From positions 5,766,001 to 5,830,000 of the forward strand of contig JBANDB010000004.1 in NCBI GenBank assembly GCA_037576215.1: a DNA stretch of 64,000 nt, given 5' to 3'. Below, one piece after another: positions 22,320-34,640 of this stretch. The stretch's first letter is position 1. Every line of letters begins with the position of its first letter. The stretch comes from Armillaria gallica (lineage: Eukaryota; Basidiomycota; Agaricomycetes; Agaricales; Physalacriaceae). A program made the translations under genes and the position numbers. The notes beneath the pieces are model-generated. The model was not told where the DNA came from. It ran no database searches and was given only the letters and a program-made list of their open reading frames with translations.

Positions 22320-24734
22320 ATAGGCAGTGACATTCCTCGTTATCGTATCCATAGTATGAATTGACGTCTTTCGCAAGTGCATCATTTTGGGGTATCTACT
22401 CTCGCTGTTCGGAAATCAAGGACCATTTGACTTTGCTCCAATGAAGTCCTGTGAAGGAGGGCGACCCCCCATCCATTTGACATAAGCACCTATATACAAA
22501 CTAAGTGGTTAATGGAATGATGTACCCTACCTGCAGTGAACCTCTCTGCAATGACACATCTCTCCAGCTCATCACTCTCTGGCGGGTGTCTCTCCAGTGA
22601 ATACTCCCTGCGTCGAGAGATGGCTTTCCAACAACTGCTCTCCAGGGAGTAAATCTCTCCAGTGAGCATTCTGCGCCCCATCACACTTCTGGACTAGTTT
22701 GACACGCCGTCTCAAAAAATGTTGTTCAGTAGACTGCACCTATACGAGCGTTCTTCCAGGGATAGAAGTCGCAGTCACCAGAGGGACCTAGATGGAGGAA
22801 GTGGCGTGGACTACAAAGCCGGTAGATGCCTGGGTATGCGAGGATCCCATTCCTGGCACATCTTCTGCCATTCCGCACCCGTGACACTTCTAGTATCGCC
22901 CGGACAAATACCCTGCTCATCGCAATAAGTCGTCTTGATCAAAAAATTCGCGTCATGCGCTAGTGCCCCTCATCGAAGAAAATTGTACCGAAGATCTGTG
23001 AGAAGGGTGAGTTCCTCTGTGTGCGGCCGAGAAGAAAGCAGACCTACCACTACTATCTCCTCTCACTGCTCCACCGTCTCCTCACTTCTGAGGCTTTATA
23101 GCATCCCCTTTGGGTAATGTCATCAATGTACGCTGCGCATGACATGCGAGAGAGCTTACATGGTTTAGGCAAGCCCAATACAAGGCCGTCATCCAGGTTG
23201 TCCTCTTTGCCGTAGATTTAGTCGTCGCAAGACAAAAAACTCTATTTGATAGCGCTCCCGTTGGACTGAGACTCGACAGAAATGAAAGCTGGGGAGTGCC
23301 TTAGAAAGTTTCGAACTGAGATTAGGGCCAAAACTAGAGCGGTGGAATAAACGAGCAAGGCAGCGGGAGACAAAAAGGATGATTGGACAGTCTGTTCGGA
23401 AGCTGGAGAACCGGCCGAACTCCACACAATGGCTAAGACGCAGGCTGCTTTCTCTGCATTCTTCGACGAAACCTCCTGCAGTGTATTTGTGCTCTCAGGT
23501 GGATAGAAAGCTTGTTCGATACATCATCGTCCGCTCGTGGATAGATACTCCATTGCCGAGATGCACTGACATCATAGCTTGAGGTAGAGCGTCCCACACC
23601 GATAGGAGATCTGGCTAACGATGAAGTGAGCAACCAGTGACGTAGACTGGATGGAAGGAACCTACCGTCCCCTGCACATACGGCATCCATCCCTCCTGCA
23701 GTTACTTTCGCTACCCCATCACTCTAAGGCATTCTCGTCTGGCAGCAAAAAAAACCAGAAATCACAGAAAGCTCCCTCGTGAGTTGACGGTATCCGTGTG
23801 CTGTCAGAATCCGCGCACGACGTTGGCCTTCAGTGGAGAGACTCCGCTGTCTTGTGAGCTGACGCGTTTCCAGGGTAGGCCTCCATGCCGTCGTTGAGAG
23901 GAATGAGAATGACGCTACGGAGATGGCGGGTGGATATTAATGTCCGTGAAAATGGGACGAGATGACAGCACTTACCGTTCCCAGTCCCACCGCCCGCAGT
24001 CACTTCCCGTCGTTGAGGTAGAGGCATATGTCCATGCATGTTTCGTGCGTTATGATTTGTGGGTGACCATGTAGCAAATACCGACTGTAATGCTGCTCCC
24101 AGAAATGGTATATTGTCTCGGGGCAAGGAAGGCTTTTGAAGCATTGGCAATAGGCGGCGAAAATATCAATGGACGAATGCCATTGATACTGTAAGAGATG
24201 GTTCAGGATGAGAATACTCTGCGCAGAAGTGAACGCACGTTGGTACTCCCAAGCAACCACTACCAACGATGAGGACATCCTCTTCAGTTCGACGGCTTCA
24301 CAGAGTCATTGAAGGGCTTGGATGTGTAGCTTGAAGGGTGATATAAGAGATCGCCAAAACTTGGAGCTAGCAGGGATGATGCAAGTAAGGAGTTCGCTTT
24401 GTTTGGTCCGACCACTGGCAGCGTCGAGCCAAACATTCACTTTTGGTCATCAACACCCGTCTCGCGAGGCGTCTCAATATTGTGCTGTAACATGCACCGG
24501 GAATGAACAAGGGCAAGAAAACCGACATTATTATACGATACTCAGTCGCAGCAATCTCACCTTTACTTTAGTTTCCGCTATTCAGCACGCCCGAATAAAT
24601 CCGACATTCTGGTCAAGCGACTGCTCATGTTGCAGAATGCGCATGTCTGGAAACCCCTTGCGCATCAACCCTCTCTCTTTTATGGCGTCTCCTTATCAAT
24701 CTCAAGGGTTAGCTTGGTTTCTTCCTTTCCCAGG
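22320..24734. repeat. Downstream segmental repeat, copy 2
   Basis: Collinear with 7,570-9,957. It contains the minus-strand gene remnant described separately. The copies differ by many single-base changes and a few short insertions, for example one of ~35 bases near 24,045-24,090 that is absent at 9.3 kb. Confidence 0.8.
22726..24278 (-). pseudogene. Convergent intron-rich gene remnant (copy 2)
   Basis: Minus-strand homologue of 7,992-9,490 with the same exon-intron order: an exon with SSIDIFAAYCQCFKSL, a GTAAGT donor near 23,977, an exon with DLLSVWDALPQAMMSVHLG, and the last exon RHFLHLGPSGDCDFYPWK ending GAVY-stop (22,726). Here the FLSTWEHKYTAGG segment carries a TGA in place of the Trp codon, so at least this copy is broken. 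Function unknown. Confidence 0.4.
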
Positions 24735-26480
24735 GAGTCAATGTCAGTGAACCTTTGCCGGACGTAAGATGAGGAATTCGGTGCTCGTTGAGCAGACCTA
24801 CCACTACCCCTCTGATCACCTTCCACGGAAGGTTGATGTTTGCTCACGTCGTTGTGGGCGATACGTAGATTTCGGAGAGTTTTCGTTGTCAGCAGGGATG
24901 GTTCAACAGTGTAAGATGGTACTGTCCGAGGAAGATGAGCTTGTACGCATCAGACAGCATCCGAGAGAATTTACCTAGCATCCGAGGGCTGACCAAAGAG
25001 CTAAAGATAGCGCTACAGGAATGATATGGGCTTGTGCTAATGGGCACCTCCTTTGCTAGTCCCGACAGTAGGTCCCTTGTGCTGGAAGATAGCAGACTTG
25101 TTCGAGTGAGGCTTCTTGGGGCGGTAGTGATATCCGACTAAGCGACGTAGACGAATGGCGCTGTGACGGGGATGGCACTAAGCTGGTACTCGCCGCTTTG
25201 GAGAGCAAACGAACTTGGAATTGGTGGCGTGTACCGGAATTGACGTGTACTGGTGGATCCAAGACTGTGAACAGAGGCTGGTGCGTGGGGTGGAAAAATC
25301 CGAGAAGGAAGCGACGCGCGCCGAGCTCGAACAAATTAAAGGTTCTAGGACACGAACATGAGTAACGAAACGATGGATTTTTGGATATCGCACTCACGAA
25401 ACCTTCCAGCCTCTCGGAGTCAAAGCCAGCGCAGGTACGTTCTCCGTACCCTGGCAGGTGGACCCAGTCCCTCATAATCGAACATGTCATTACCATCCCT
25501 ACTATCCCTGCAGAGATCGTGCTGATGCCGGAAGCTGGAGGAGAGAATGCCGAGCCCTCTGCATGCGGGCGAGACCCACCATCCCCTCTCGCTGCTTCAC
25601 CATACTTCGTCGTCAAGTTCTATTCCACGGAGGCTTGATGCTTGCTTTGGGACCCACGCGGAAGGTGGTGACGCGTCGTCGGTGGTGCTGTCTGAGGAAG
25701 ATGAGGTTGTACGCATAACACAGCGTATGAGAACTCACCTGGTTGATAGTCCCTTACTTCGCGAACCAGGAAGGGTCAGGTTGTCCCCTCGCTACGGGAT
25801 ACGTGGCGTAGGTCGCATTCAGAGAGCACGGCGTTTACGCTGTTGTTGTGCTAGGAGATGGCAGGCTTGTTCGACACGGCGTTGATGCCGAGCTTGAGAG
25901 GAAGGGTAGTGATATCCGACTAACAAAGAGGTGAGCGACCAGCGACATAGACTGAATGAGGGACGCACCAGTGCAAGTGAGGACCGGCAAGGAGCATTCC
26001 TTCGCCCGTAGTCGCGTGTGGTGGAGAAGACGCCAGAATCCATGCTGTCCCGGGAGTGGAATAGGCGGCGTGTGGGGATAAATGTCATCCATATTGCGGG
26101 AGATCGTCTAGGATGAGAATACTCGGCGCGGAAGTGATCCTTCTAAGCGAGCGACGTCCTCTTCAATATGAGTCCGCTCACCCGCTGTCTTGAGCTGACA
26201 AGTCGGCTACTAAAATGAAGAGTAAATCATTTGAATAAAACCGAAATAAAACCATGTGCGACTTACAGTACCCGGTGGCTTCACAAGGACTTGGATAATA
26301 ATATGTAGTGAAAGATGGAGAGGGAACGATGCATGTCGGGAGAAAGAAGCACGCTTTGTTTGTGAGCCAAACATCCAATTTTGGTCATCAACACCCATCT
26401 CGCGGGCCGTCTCGATATCGTGCTACAATACGCATCACACAAAACACTGAGAATGAATCCGACATATGGCAGCGTACATC
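24735..26480. repeat. Segmental repeat shared with 11.3-12.7 and 41.5-42.6 kb
   Basis: No intact gene. Landmarks are the two minus-strand acceptor words (complement of CTGTCCGAGGAAGATGAGC near 24,925 and of CTGTCTGAGGAAGATGAGG near 25,690), the DUF6535 relic at 25.2-25.5 kb, and an AGGAAGGGTAGTGATATCCG word near 25,900. The order is the same as at 11.3-12.7 kb. Confidence 0.55.
25170..25500 (-). pseudogene. DUF6535 relic, minus strand
   Basis: Minus-strand bases read FDYE-GLGPPARVRRTYL in broken frames, then the end of exon 2 with a GTGAGTGCGATATCC donor (about 25,397), a retained intron-like piece, and exon-3 debris with the words CTCTGTTCACAGTCTTGG, ATCCACCAGTACA and TTCCGGTACA that match the LFAVL, IHQYI and FRYM codons. 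Frameshifted and truncated, hence dead. Confidence 0.6.
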
Positions 26481-27084
26481 TGTTATGAACGATGAAAAAT
26501 GAGTGTGGACGGGTCTAATAGAGGGTTTGATATAAGACCGGAATTCGGAATGGTAAGTGCTTGCTGCGTGCGCACGTTCATAATGCTCACTTGTCTGCAA
26601 TAGTGCTGTCTTCGCCACGACACCAACAAGTACGGGCACGGACCTTCTGCTCCCCAACGGCCTGCTATGGTCGATTCATTGTGGTACATCGTATCTGCTC
26701 CTGAATACGAGACTCTGCTGCAGAAACTCGTCGCGGACGGTTTAGTGAGCACTGGGCTGGTGAAGATGTGCAAGTGGATGTTTCCCGCGGCGTGAGGAGG
26801 GCGACGGTGCTGGTGGACTGGGACGACGTGTTCGCTGTGGTTCTTGATACGAAGCTGCGGATAGCCGGGTAGAAGGCTTAAAGAAATCATATATATTGCT
26901 GACCGAGGGGATTTTGGAGGGGAACCGATGGGTACGTGTCTTGAATTCCTCTGCCGATTTTGTTTATCTAATGATTGGTGGCCTAGACTGCGTATACGCC
27001 CGGATCGAACATGCAAAGATACACGTATCGCCGTTCTCAACGACGAAAAATGAGTGTGGGCGGGAAGTTCGCGTGCTAACAACC
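26481..27084. repeat. Exon-intron module shared with 13.85 and 46.9 kb
   Basis: No intact gene. Around 26,545-26,601 lies an intron with a GGAATG-GTAAGTGCTTGCTGCG donor side and a CACTTGTCTGCAATAG acceptor side, which is canonical and conserved at 46,908-46,962. The following exon holds CGACACCAACAAGTACGGGC, also found at 13,965 and 46,988 with small changes. Confidence 0.45.
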
Positions 27085-28870
27085 ATCCACGTACGATCGC
27101 GTGCGGCGAGCCTTCCACCGTCGAACCTGGTAATGGACTCGTTGGATCAGATTAAGGGTCGTTCGGTTGGGGGTATAATGATATCGGTCCGTATTCTCGC
27201 ACTTTGCTTGCTTTCTGTGGCTGACATGGACTTGTGTACGGCAGCGACAAGGGGCTAGCCCTTCTGTAGCTCCGTATCTCGAAATAGGCAGGCGAACTGT
27301 TATATTAAGCCGTGTACCAGGTAAGTCTGTTCTTCATTCTATCTCGAACTCGGGCTAACCAGTGCTGATCCAGATAGTAATAATGAATACAATCGTAAGT
27401 GCATTCCTTTACACTTGGTATATGCTCACTAACGGCTACCTGTAGTGATGTGTGACGATGCTACTCTCGCGGTCAAGGTGTCGACAGAAGTGATGCACAA
27501 CCCGGATGCCAGTGAACGCGTCGACGAAAGCCGTTTGCAGAGGTCGTCCAAGACAGCGGGGAAGAGTATAGCTGCACCTGCCACCACTATCAAGACCGGC
27601 GAAATGTCTATCATTACAATACGAGTACGTCTTTCTCTTTCTCAATGAACCTTCAGATACCTGAACTCTCCTCAGGACAACGAATCCATGGACAATCCAG
27701 CTCGATTTTTCGACGTGTGTCCCGCTTTCTCGGTCCCTCGTCTCAGCCACGGTTCAAGGAGAATTTTTCGGATACTTGGGTCGTGAAATGGTCATTTGGT
27801 GGTGCTCATATTATTCTTGTAAAAGCGCATGAAATTACAGCTAACGAACATAATTACAAATGTGCCATTTCCCGTAGTAAATCCCAGATCCACCTACACC
27901 TCGCGGTCTAGCAAAGCTGCCGCATTTTGAGCAGAAAAGCTTGACAGCGCATGCATCCCTCCCGGCCCTAATTTCGCTTCCCAGACGTCTGTACCCTGTG
28001 ATTTAAATTTGAAGTGTCATGTGGGCCAGTATTTCGTGCTTGAGGTCACCGTTTTGAGTGGAGAATCGTGAAGCGTGCGTGCATGAGACTACGCGTCTCC
28101 AGCTATATTCCCTCCCGTTCCCGTCATGTGCTTGCTCGCGGAATGAGGATACGTCGTCGCTCGGAGCCAAGATTGCTCCTGCTTGGATAACGGGAGGGTA
28201 AGCGCCCGGAAATGCGAGTGATCGAGAGGGCCCCACCCATCCCTTCTATCATGTCCGCTCGCTGAATGATGATGTTGTCTCGTGAGCACCTCGCCGCGTC
28301 GCGTTGATCGGCAGCAGATCTGGAGACTTATAAGTATCCTGACTATAAGCGAGAGAGAGAGGACCCACCCCTGGCTGCCTGCACACCACACCCAAAGCTC
28401 CCTCCAACTTCTCGCGTTTCCCGTCATTGTCGAGTGCGACTTCTCCCCGTCGCTTGCTCGATGCGTCGTCTTTGTCCAAAATCGAGAGGGAGAGGTTGTC
28501 GTAGGATGCGTACTGGAAGGTAGTGGAGAGAGGAAATGCTGTCCCAGGCTGAGGAAGGTCAGGATGTGCCGACCGCTTGACGTGTGCGACAATATCCTTG
28601 CCTTTAAGGACCCAACATGCTGCTCCCCGGGTAAAAATACATCGCCTCGTCGCAAAACCGAGTCGTAAGGTCGTCGAGGACGCGTACAGAGACCTGTGAG
28701 AAGAAGGTAAGTAAATACACGTCATCCAGCGGGCGAGCAACTCACCCAGGATCCGCATGCGGGGGCCGTTTCCCTTAGGTCCTCCTCTTCAGCGTGGTTT
28801 CGCCCGGCCAAAAAATTCCGGGGTCGAGCTTTCGAGCTTTTTGGTGGAAAGGTAAATACCACATAGAATT
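27085..28870 (+). repeat. Segmental repeat C (partner of A and B)
   Basis: Direct, slightly shortened copy of 16,590-18,520. An intron (GTAAGTGCATTCC...CTAACGGCTACCTGTAG, about 27,393-27,445) precedes an exon reading CDDATLAVKVSTEVMHNPD and continuing with SERVDESRLQRSSKTAG, in the same frame as repeat B, and ends near a GTACGT donor at 27,624. In-frame conservation between B and C supports a real, though unknown, coding exon. Confidence 0.65.
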
Positions 28871-29657
28871 TACACCGATGTTTACTCACAGAATTTTCAA
28901 GCATCACCGACACCCAGGAGACGAAGCGGCTTGAATCAGGATGAAGGACGAGGTTGAATAAATGAGCATGGCGGCGAGTGCCAAGGTTGGATTGTTTGAC
29001 TCCGCAATAGCGAGCTAAACATACCGTTCCAGTTACCGGGCCGGCCCAGTCATCGACGCCCATCAAGACGTCCATTAGACTGGTGACTGCCTCTCTGGAC
29101 ACTTCACGCGTGACGTCGCAAGCAAGCTAAAGAGTCGGCGGTGGCGGCTTAGCTTGGGGATGAGAGAGGGCCTCGAACCAATTGGGTAACCAAAGTGAGT
29201 TCACTGATTCTCTTTTCTAAGCCTAATTTAGCCTTAGCACTTAAGTTGACGGCAACTATTCACGACGAATAACTCCTCCCTCGCCAACAATGTGTGACAA
29301 GGGCTTCTTTCAGCAGAGGGAGACGATGAGAGCGGGTGCTTTGCTTGCTGCACTTCAGGATGACAGATTTCGCTCAAAAAGGATATGGATCGGATCTCGC
29401 CTTACTACCGTCACCTCTCAGTCTCACTCTCTCGTGTCAAGGCAGAATGAACCGCAACAAATAATGGCGCAAGCTGAGTCTCTGCCCGTACTGGTGTCAG
29501 TCTCGATTTTTACATTATTACACGAATGTCACCGGCCTTGACGCCTACTATGCACTTCCACGGCCTCTGTGATCACCGTCCGACCGGAGGCACCGTGGGT
29601 ACAACGATACAGCTTCGCGCCTAGCAAGTCTTCTTTTCCTCACACCACTCGACAGCC
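28871..29657. other. Upstream flank of DUF6535 gene 3
   Basis: Copy of 18,521-19,248. It contains an 83-codon frame starting MCDKGFFQQRETM (29,290), equivalent to the interrupted frame before gene 2. This may be an exon of the dispersed gene or a short upstream reading frame. No promoter elements were assigned. Confidence 0.45.
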
Positions 29658-32617
29658 ATGCCCTCCATCGATATCGTACCAGACGAAGACGACGAAAACC
29701 TCCAAAGACTACCTCATGGTACTCAAGGCGACACAGGGACGTCGGATGGACCTGCAGGCGATTCCCAGCCTGAGGCTCAGCAGCCGGCGAAGCCAGCTTA
29801 TGACACTCAAGGCAACACAGGGACATCAGACGATCCTGCGGACGATTCCCAGCCTCTGGACATGAATGAGAATTCAACTGCTTATTCCTTGCCACGATGG
29901 CGCAAGTTACTTCGCAGCGTATTTGGCATACAGCAACATGGATTTCAGGTCGGAGGTATGTTGGCTTGTTGTTGTATTGGCGGCATATCTCACCGAGAGC
30001 AAAGGGAATGACCCATTCGACTATGAGCAGAGGTTCCCGGAGGATAAGCGGTATGAGGAACTGGGTCCACTTGCGAGGGTATGGAGGACATACCTTGAAG
30101 AATGCGGTGCATTTGACATTGAGATGTTGGAAGGATGGAGAGACGGACTGGATGTTTTGCTCGTTTTCGTGAGTACAGCATTCAACAACTATGGTTTCCT
30201 TGCTCATGTCTGTTTAGGCTGGTCTTTTCTCAGCCGTGGTCACTACGTTCGTCGTTCAAACATCACAGAATCTTCAAGTCGATTACAGTCAGGTCACGGC
30301 AACGCTTCTGTTCGAGCTCATCGACGTCCAGCGCGCTGCGTCCAACGGCACTCTCGTCAACAATGTTCCACGCTCAGATCTCACTCCCTTCTCAAATTTT
30401 CATCCCACGATATCTGATTCGCTAGTCAATGGACTGTGGTTCACCAGTCTTTCATTCAGTCTGGCTACTGCCCTGTTCGCTGTCCTCACAAAACAGTGGA
30501 TTCACCAATACATCGCCGTTCCATCAGGCACCCCTCGGGACAGATGTCGCGTACGTCAGTTTCGATACATGGGGCTGGAACAATGGGGTGTGGGTTTCAT
30601 TATCGGATTGTTACCCGTTCTCCTGAGTGCGTCGCTTGGTATATTTCTAGTGGGTTTGGTGCTTTTCCTCGCCCCACTACAAGTGGTGATCGCATCTGTT
30701 GTCGGAGCCATCACACTTATATCCTTCGCTGCGTACTTTGTCAGCAACTTCCTGCCGATTATGTACCCTTCGTGCCCGTATAAGACACCACTGTCGCACT
30801 ACGTATTCCTTTCCTATGCCTATATCATCCGCCTCATCACTCTAGTTTCATCAGCCTTAACACCTACGAGTGATGAGGTCTTCACCACTGTGGCTTCTTC
30901 TTTTGCCCCAACACCCACGAAGCCTCCTCGCAAGAAGTTCCGAGACATCGAGCGTGCAGCTGTCGACCTCAGGGCCGACGACCTCGATGTATACGCTTTG
31001 GGCTGGTTGTCGAACATGTCCTCCAACCCCAGTGTACAGCATATTGTCATCCAATCGACCAGTGCCTTACCGTTACGGTCAGTGGAGCCTCTAACGCAAT
31101 TTGCGGAGAGGTTTTCAAGTTCAGAGATACACATGACCATAACTGGCCAGGAAAGCATGGTCGATCGCCTTATTCGCGTGCACCTCCGCTTCAACGTCCG
31201 TTCCTTCAGTCTGACGAAAATAGATCGGCTGTCCCCAGAAACCTCTGCGGAGGTTCTGGCTATCCATCCCTTCTATAGTTCTTCGCATGCCAATGAGATT
31301 GCGAATCTAGTCAAAGCTCAGTTCACGGAATTTTCAGATAAGTGGCTTCCCCTGCAGCCCATTGTATGGGCCCATCTTCTCCAGCAGCTCCTACCCTTCA
31401 CTCTAGAGAGCGGTCTGATTCCCTTATTCCTAATGATTCCCCCCGACTATTGGCGTGCTGACTATGAGCCACCTCCCCTTTTCCCAAAAAACGGCATGAA
31501 GATTCGTTCGATATCTAATGCCAGAGATCATCGTGCTGTATATGTTGGGGATGCCATTTACCATCATCTGTATCCAGACATCGCTGATGCGTTTGTTAAG
31601 GCTTTCACGCATGTGGAGGATAGCATCTTCCATCCTGATCCCGCCGCTGATGAATTCCCTGCTCCTCATGATCCACGCCTACTTTCGCTGCTGATGCTAG
31701 CCGGTTCACCCTCTATCCGAAAGACGGCCATCCAACCACTTATGGAAATGCTTTTTGACCGGGTGCTGAGAAACATTGAAATGTACATGGGTCTCTCAGG
31801 CATCTCTCTGAACCGCAAGGCTCCTCAGGCTTTCAAACTAGACAGCAACCGATATGCGGTGCTGAAGCTCCTGTATATGCTGATTACTTCAGACAACTTA
31901 AGCAACACTCCGCAACTGGCTCATCAGCAAGGAACACTGATGCTGTTTCTCAAAATGCTCAACACCACAATCCCTTCCCCCCGCTTTCTTGCCTCTGGCT
32001 GGTGTACCCCAACCATGGCCTTCAATTTTACCCAAATTGCCTTTGTGCCCCCAGACTGGACACTCTCCCCTGACATCATGACACTCCAGTTTGTATGTGA
32101 ATTCCTGCAGCTTGACGGGCCCATTGCAGATCAGATTTTATCCCGTTTTGTTTCCGGACGTCTTCTTGACAACGTAGTCAAGCTCCGTGGGGACAAGGAC
32201 ATTTTGCTGACTGGGCGCCTGCAAGGCATCTTAGAACTTTTTATTAGTGGGGTCAGGAGGTCGGACACCGCGGTGGCATACCTCTTTGAGCTCGACAATA
32301 TCTTTGCTGTTTGTGCGATGTTCATCATTTGGCAGTACATCCCCGGCCTCCGCCTCCTCGCACAGTGTTGCCCAGATCACCCAGTGTGGACCGAGTGCTT
32401 ACAGAAGCTCGATACTATTCCAGAACACTTTGAGCTGGAGCTGGAGTGGTATACAAGGGAGAAAATTCTCTCTACTGTTTCAGACTTTAGGGTGCTTTTT
32501 GAAGGAGGCGAGCCTCCGACTCTCAATCCCCGGTCAACCGTGAGCACGCTTTGGCGACGACTGTGGCGGCGACATGGGAATATCGGGAAGGAATTGACTG
32601 AGGCTGGTCAAGTGTGA
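29658..32617 (+). CDS. DUF6535 domain-containing membrane protein, gene 3 (mosaic)
   Basis: Exons 29658-29955, 30005-30168 and 30218-32617 with two 49-nt introns; 953 aa. Exons 1-2 and the membrane part of exon 3 are almost the same as gene 2, including the duplicated acidic unit (TQGDTGTSDGPAGDSQP, then TQGNTGTSDDPADDSQP). From about 31,670 onwards the protein departs: IRKTAIQPLMEMLFDRVL replaces the gene 1/2-type segment, and it ends ELTEAGQV instead of MMNPSDISEV. The residual match (WCTP-M-NF-QIA, FVSG-LLD, a late CLQKLD) shows it is a paralogous C-terminus. The linker after the last membrane segment is also longer (SALTPTSDEVFTTVASS). Its 3' flank is not that of genes 1, 2 and 4. The frame is intact; function unknown. 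Confidence 0.87.
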
Positions 32618-33519
32618 ATATGCTGCTTTCATACTTGTTGTGATGAAGAATCTCTGTATATATTGGTATTTTCCCCTCATTATAAACCTTCATTCAATCA
32701 AAGCAATGTCGCTTCTCATAAAGACCGTGCTTGCTCTTTTTCATCCGCCCAAGACCTCAAGATCAAGGCCGAAATTTTTTGCCTTGTCGAGCGGAACATC
32801 GACGTCGGCGGCAGTTTGGCTTGGGAACGGTAGACTAAAGAGAGTCGGCGGTGACGCGATGTTGTGTGTATTGATAGTATGCTTCCAGTTATGACAATGG
32901 CTGTCTGTACGGATTTTCACTAGGGAGGCTCGTTGCGCAGGAATATGGGCCTAGCGGCCCTTGAGGGATATGATCGTCCTGTTATCAAGTACTCTACGCT
33001 ACGAACACGATACACGACTAAATGGTATACATGGCTCTCGAATATACCACATCTACCTCTGCTCTTTAGGACGTTCGGACAGAAACTCATGGGCTCTTTG
33101 ATTCTCTTTTAGTAACTCATGGTGTCGTTTCAGCTCCAACGGCGCGGTCCTTGTCGTACAGAGTCGTGCCTTCGAGTAGATCAGACCTTCCGTTAGGCAA
33201 CGTCAACTGTGGTAGTCATCAGCAATATAGCTACAGACAAATTCATTCGAAACGCACCCTGTAGAAGTAGGGTATAGTGCATCCTTGAAGCGAGCTCCTC
33301 AACACATCTGGGACACGAGTACTCGCCGAAAGGTAGGCCGAGGAAACGGAGAGATGCTTGGAACGACTTGAAAGAACTACGCATCCCCGAGAATACTGGT
33401 CCTTCCTTCCCACATCCACAACCCAAAGCAGATCCGGCTCGCACCGTATTGCATTTCCCAGAACAAACTGGTACTCGCTGTCTTGGAGAGCAACCGGGGG
33501 AAGCAAAAGGAACAAGTTA
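32618..33519. other. Unassigned sequence behind gene 3
   Basis: No gene supported. The word GCTTGCTCTTTTTCATCC near 32,729 with its surroundings resembles 16,131 and 40,755, marking another copy of a dispersed repeat. Short overlapping frames at 33.2-33.55 kb on both strands show no recognisable protein. Confidence 0.35.
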
Positions 33520-34140
33520 GAATTGGTGTCAGCTTCGTGAGGTGCGATGGTAACGTCCAAGGAGAGTACGGGGGGACCTTTTCGTGATGAGAAGAGTCGA
33601 ACGCATGTCAGCTACATGCCGTGGTTGCAGATACACGCTCAAGAGATGATGAAACTCGCATCGCATTGCTCCAAGCCCATGTATCGGAATTGACGTACAC
33701 GGCACCTGTTTGGCACGGCGATGTATTGTTGGATCCACCATTTTGTCGGGACAGCGAACAGGGCCATAGTGAGAAGCTGGTGCATTAACCAGCGAAGTAG
33801 ATAATGCGGGGCAAAAATCCGAGAGAAGGGAGTGAGCTTGAGACTGGAACGAGGGACAAGAGATCCATTGCGCGCTGAAGTGTTGCTGTGGCCTGAACCT
33901 ACGACGTTTGAACTATGCAGACGGCAGAGAAGAAGAGACTAGCCTATGTACAAGGATCAGCAAATAAATAACGATTGTTGAATAACGTACTCACGAAACG
34001 AGCAAAACATCTGCTTCGTCCATCCCTCTATCCTTCCCGGCGCATTCTTTGAGGTACGTTCTCCATAACGTGGCAAGTACTGCGATGACATTCCCTTCGG
34101 GCAAGCACAATGATAGACCAACGTATCGCCAACCATTGCG
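33520..34140 (-). pseudogene. DUF6535 relic 1 of a minus-strand tandem pair
   Basis: Reading the minus strand from ~34,140: an exon-2 remnant (LWRTYLKECAGKDRGM, ending at a GTGAGTACG donor near 33,995), a retained ~50-nt intron ending TACATAG (about 33,944), and an exon-3 remnant with codons for SLFFSAV, VQTS-stop, LTPFS, ALFAVPTKWWIQQYIAV and RQFRYMGLEQ. Several stops and frameshifts. The intron shows it is a decayed genomic duplicate. Confidence 0.65.
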
Positions 34141-34640
34141 AGTTCTGGAACTTGGAAGATTGACAGCTTCGCGCTCCAAGCCCATGTACCGAAGTTGACG
34201 AAGGAGTCCCTGGCAATGCACTGTCTCATCAGGGAGACTGGACGCGAGGCTCGTACGTTGACCAGGACCAGCGAATCAGATAATGCGGGTTAAAAAAGCA
34301 AGAAAGGTGTGGGGTTGAAACGAGGAAGTGACTGACGCGCGCTCAAGCAGAAGTGTTTGATCTTGGACATTTGAACGACGAAGATGGTAACCACGGCATA
34401 GAAGAAACTGGTCTATGTAACGATGAGTGATGAATCGATGGCTTTATGAATATCGCACTCACGAGGACTAGCGAAGCATCCGTTCAACATATCAGCGTCA
34501 AATCCAGCTCCTCGTACCGCGATATTTTTGAACGCGTCGCTTCCTTTGCTCTCATAGCATGCGCAATGATAGACTCAACCTACATTGCTTTATATCGCTT
34601 TGCTGTTGCCGTCAGGGTGAGGAATACGCGGCGGTAATCG
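34141..34640 (-). pseudogene. DUF6535 relic 2 of a minus-strand tandem pair
   Basis: Minus strand: an exon-2 remnant (GAGFDADMLNG, then a GTGAGTGCG donor near 34,464), an intron-like stretch ending TACATAG (about 34,410), and an exon-3 remnant with the words for VVTIFVVQ, NPTPF, SDSLV, QCIARDS and FGTWAWS in shifting frames. It lies head-to-tail with the preceding relic, so a tandem duplication occurred before decay. The LINE starts just beyond it. Confidence 0.6.

Noticed and set aside
24769..25885. Repeated peptide VLSEEDE-(L/V)-VR in plus-strand frames at 11.4, 24.9 and 25.7 kb
   Set aside because: On the minus strand these bases form the pyrimidine tract and acceptor of introns (ctcatcttcctcrgacag) preceded by GTGAGT-type or GTAAAT donors, so the peptide is antisense to introns.
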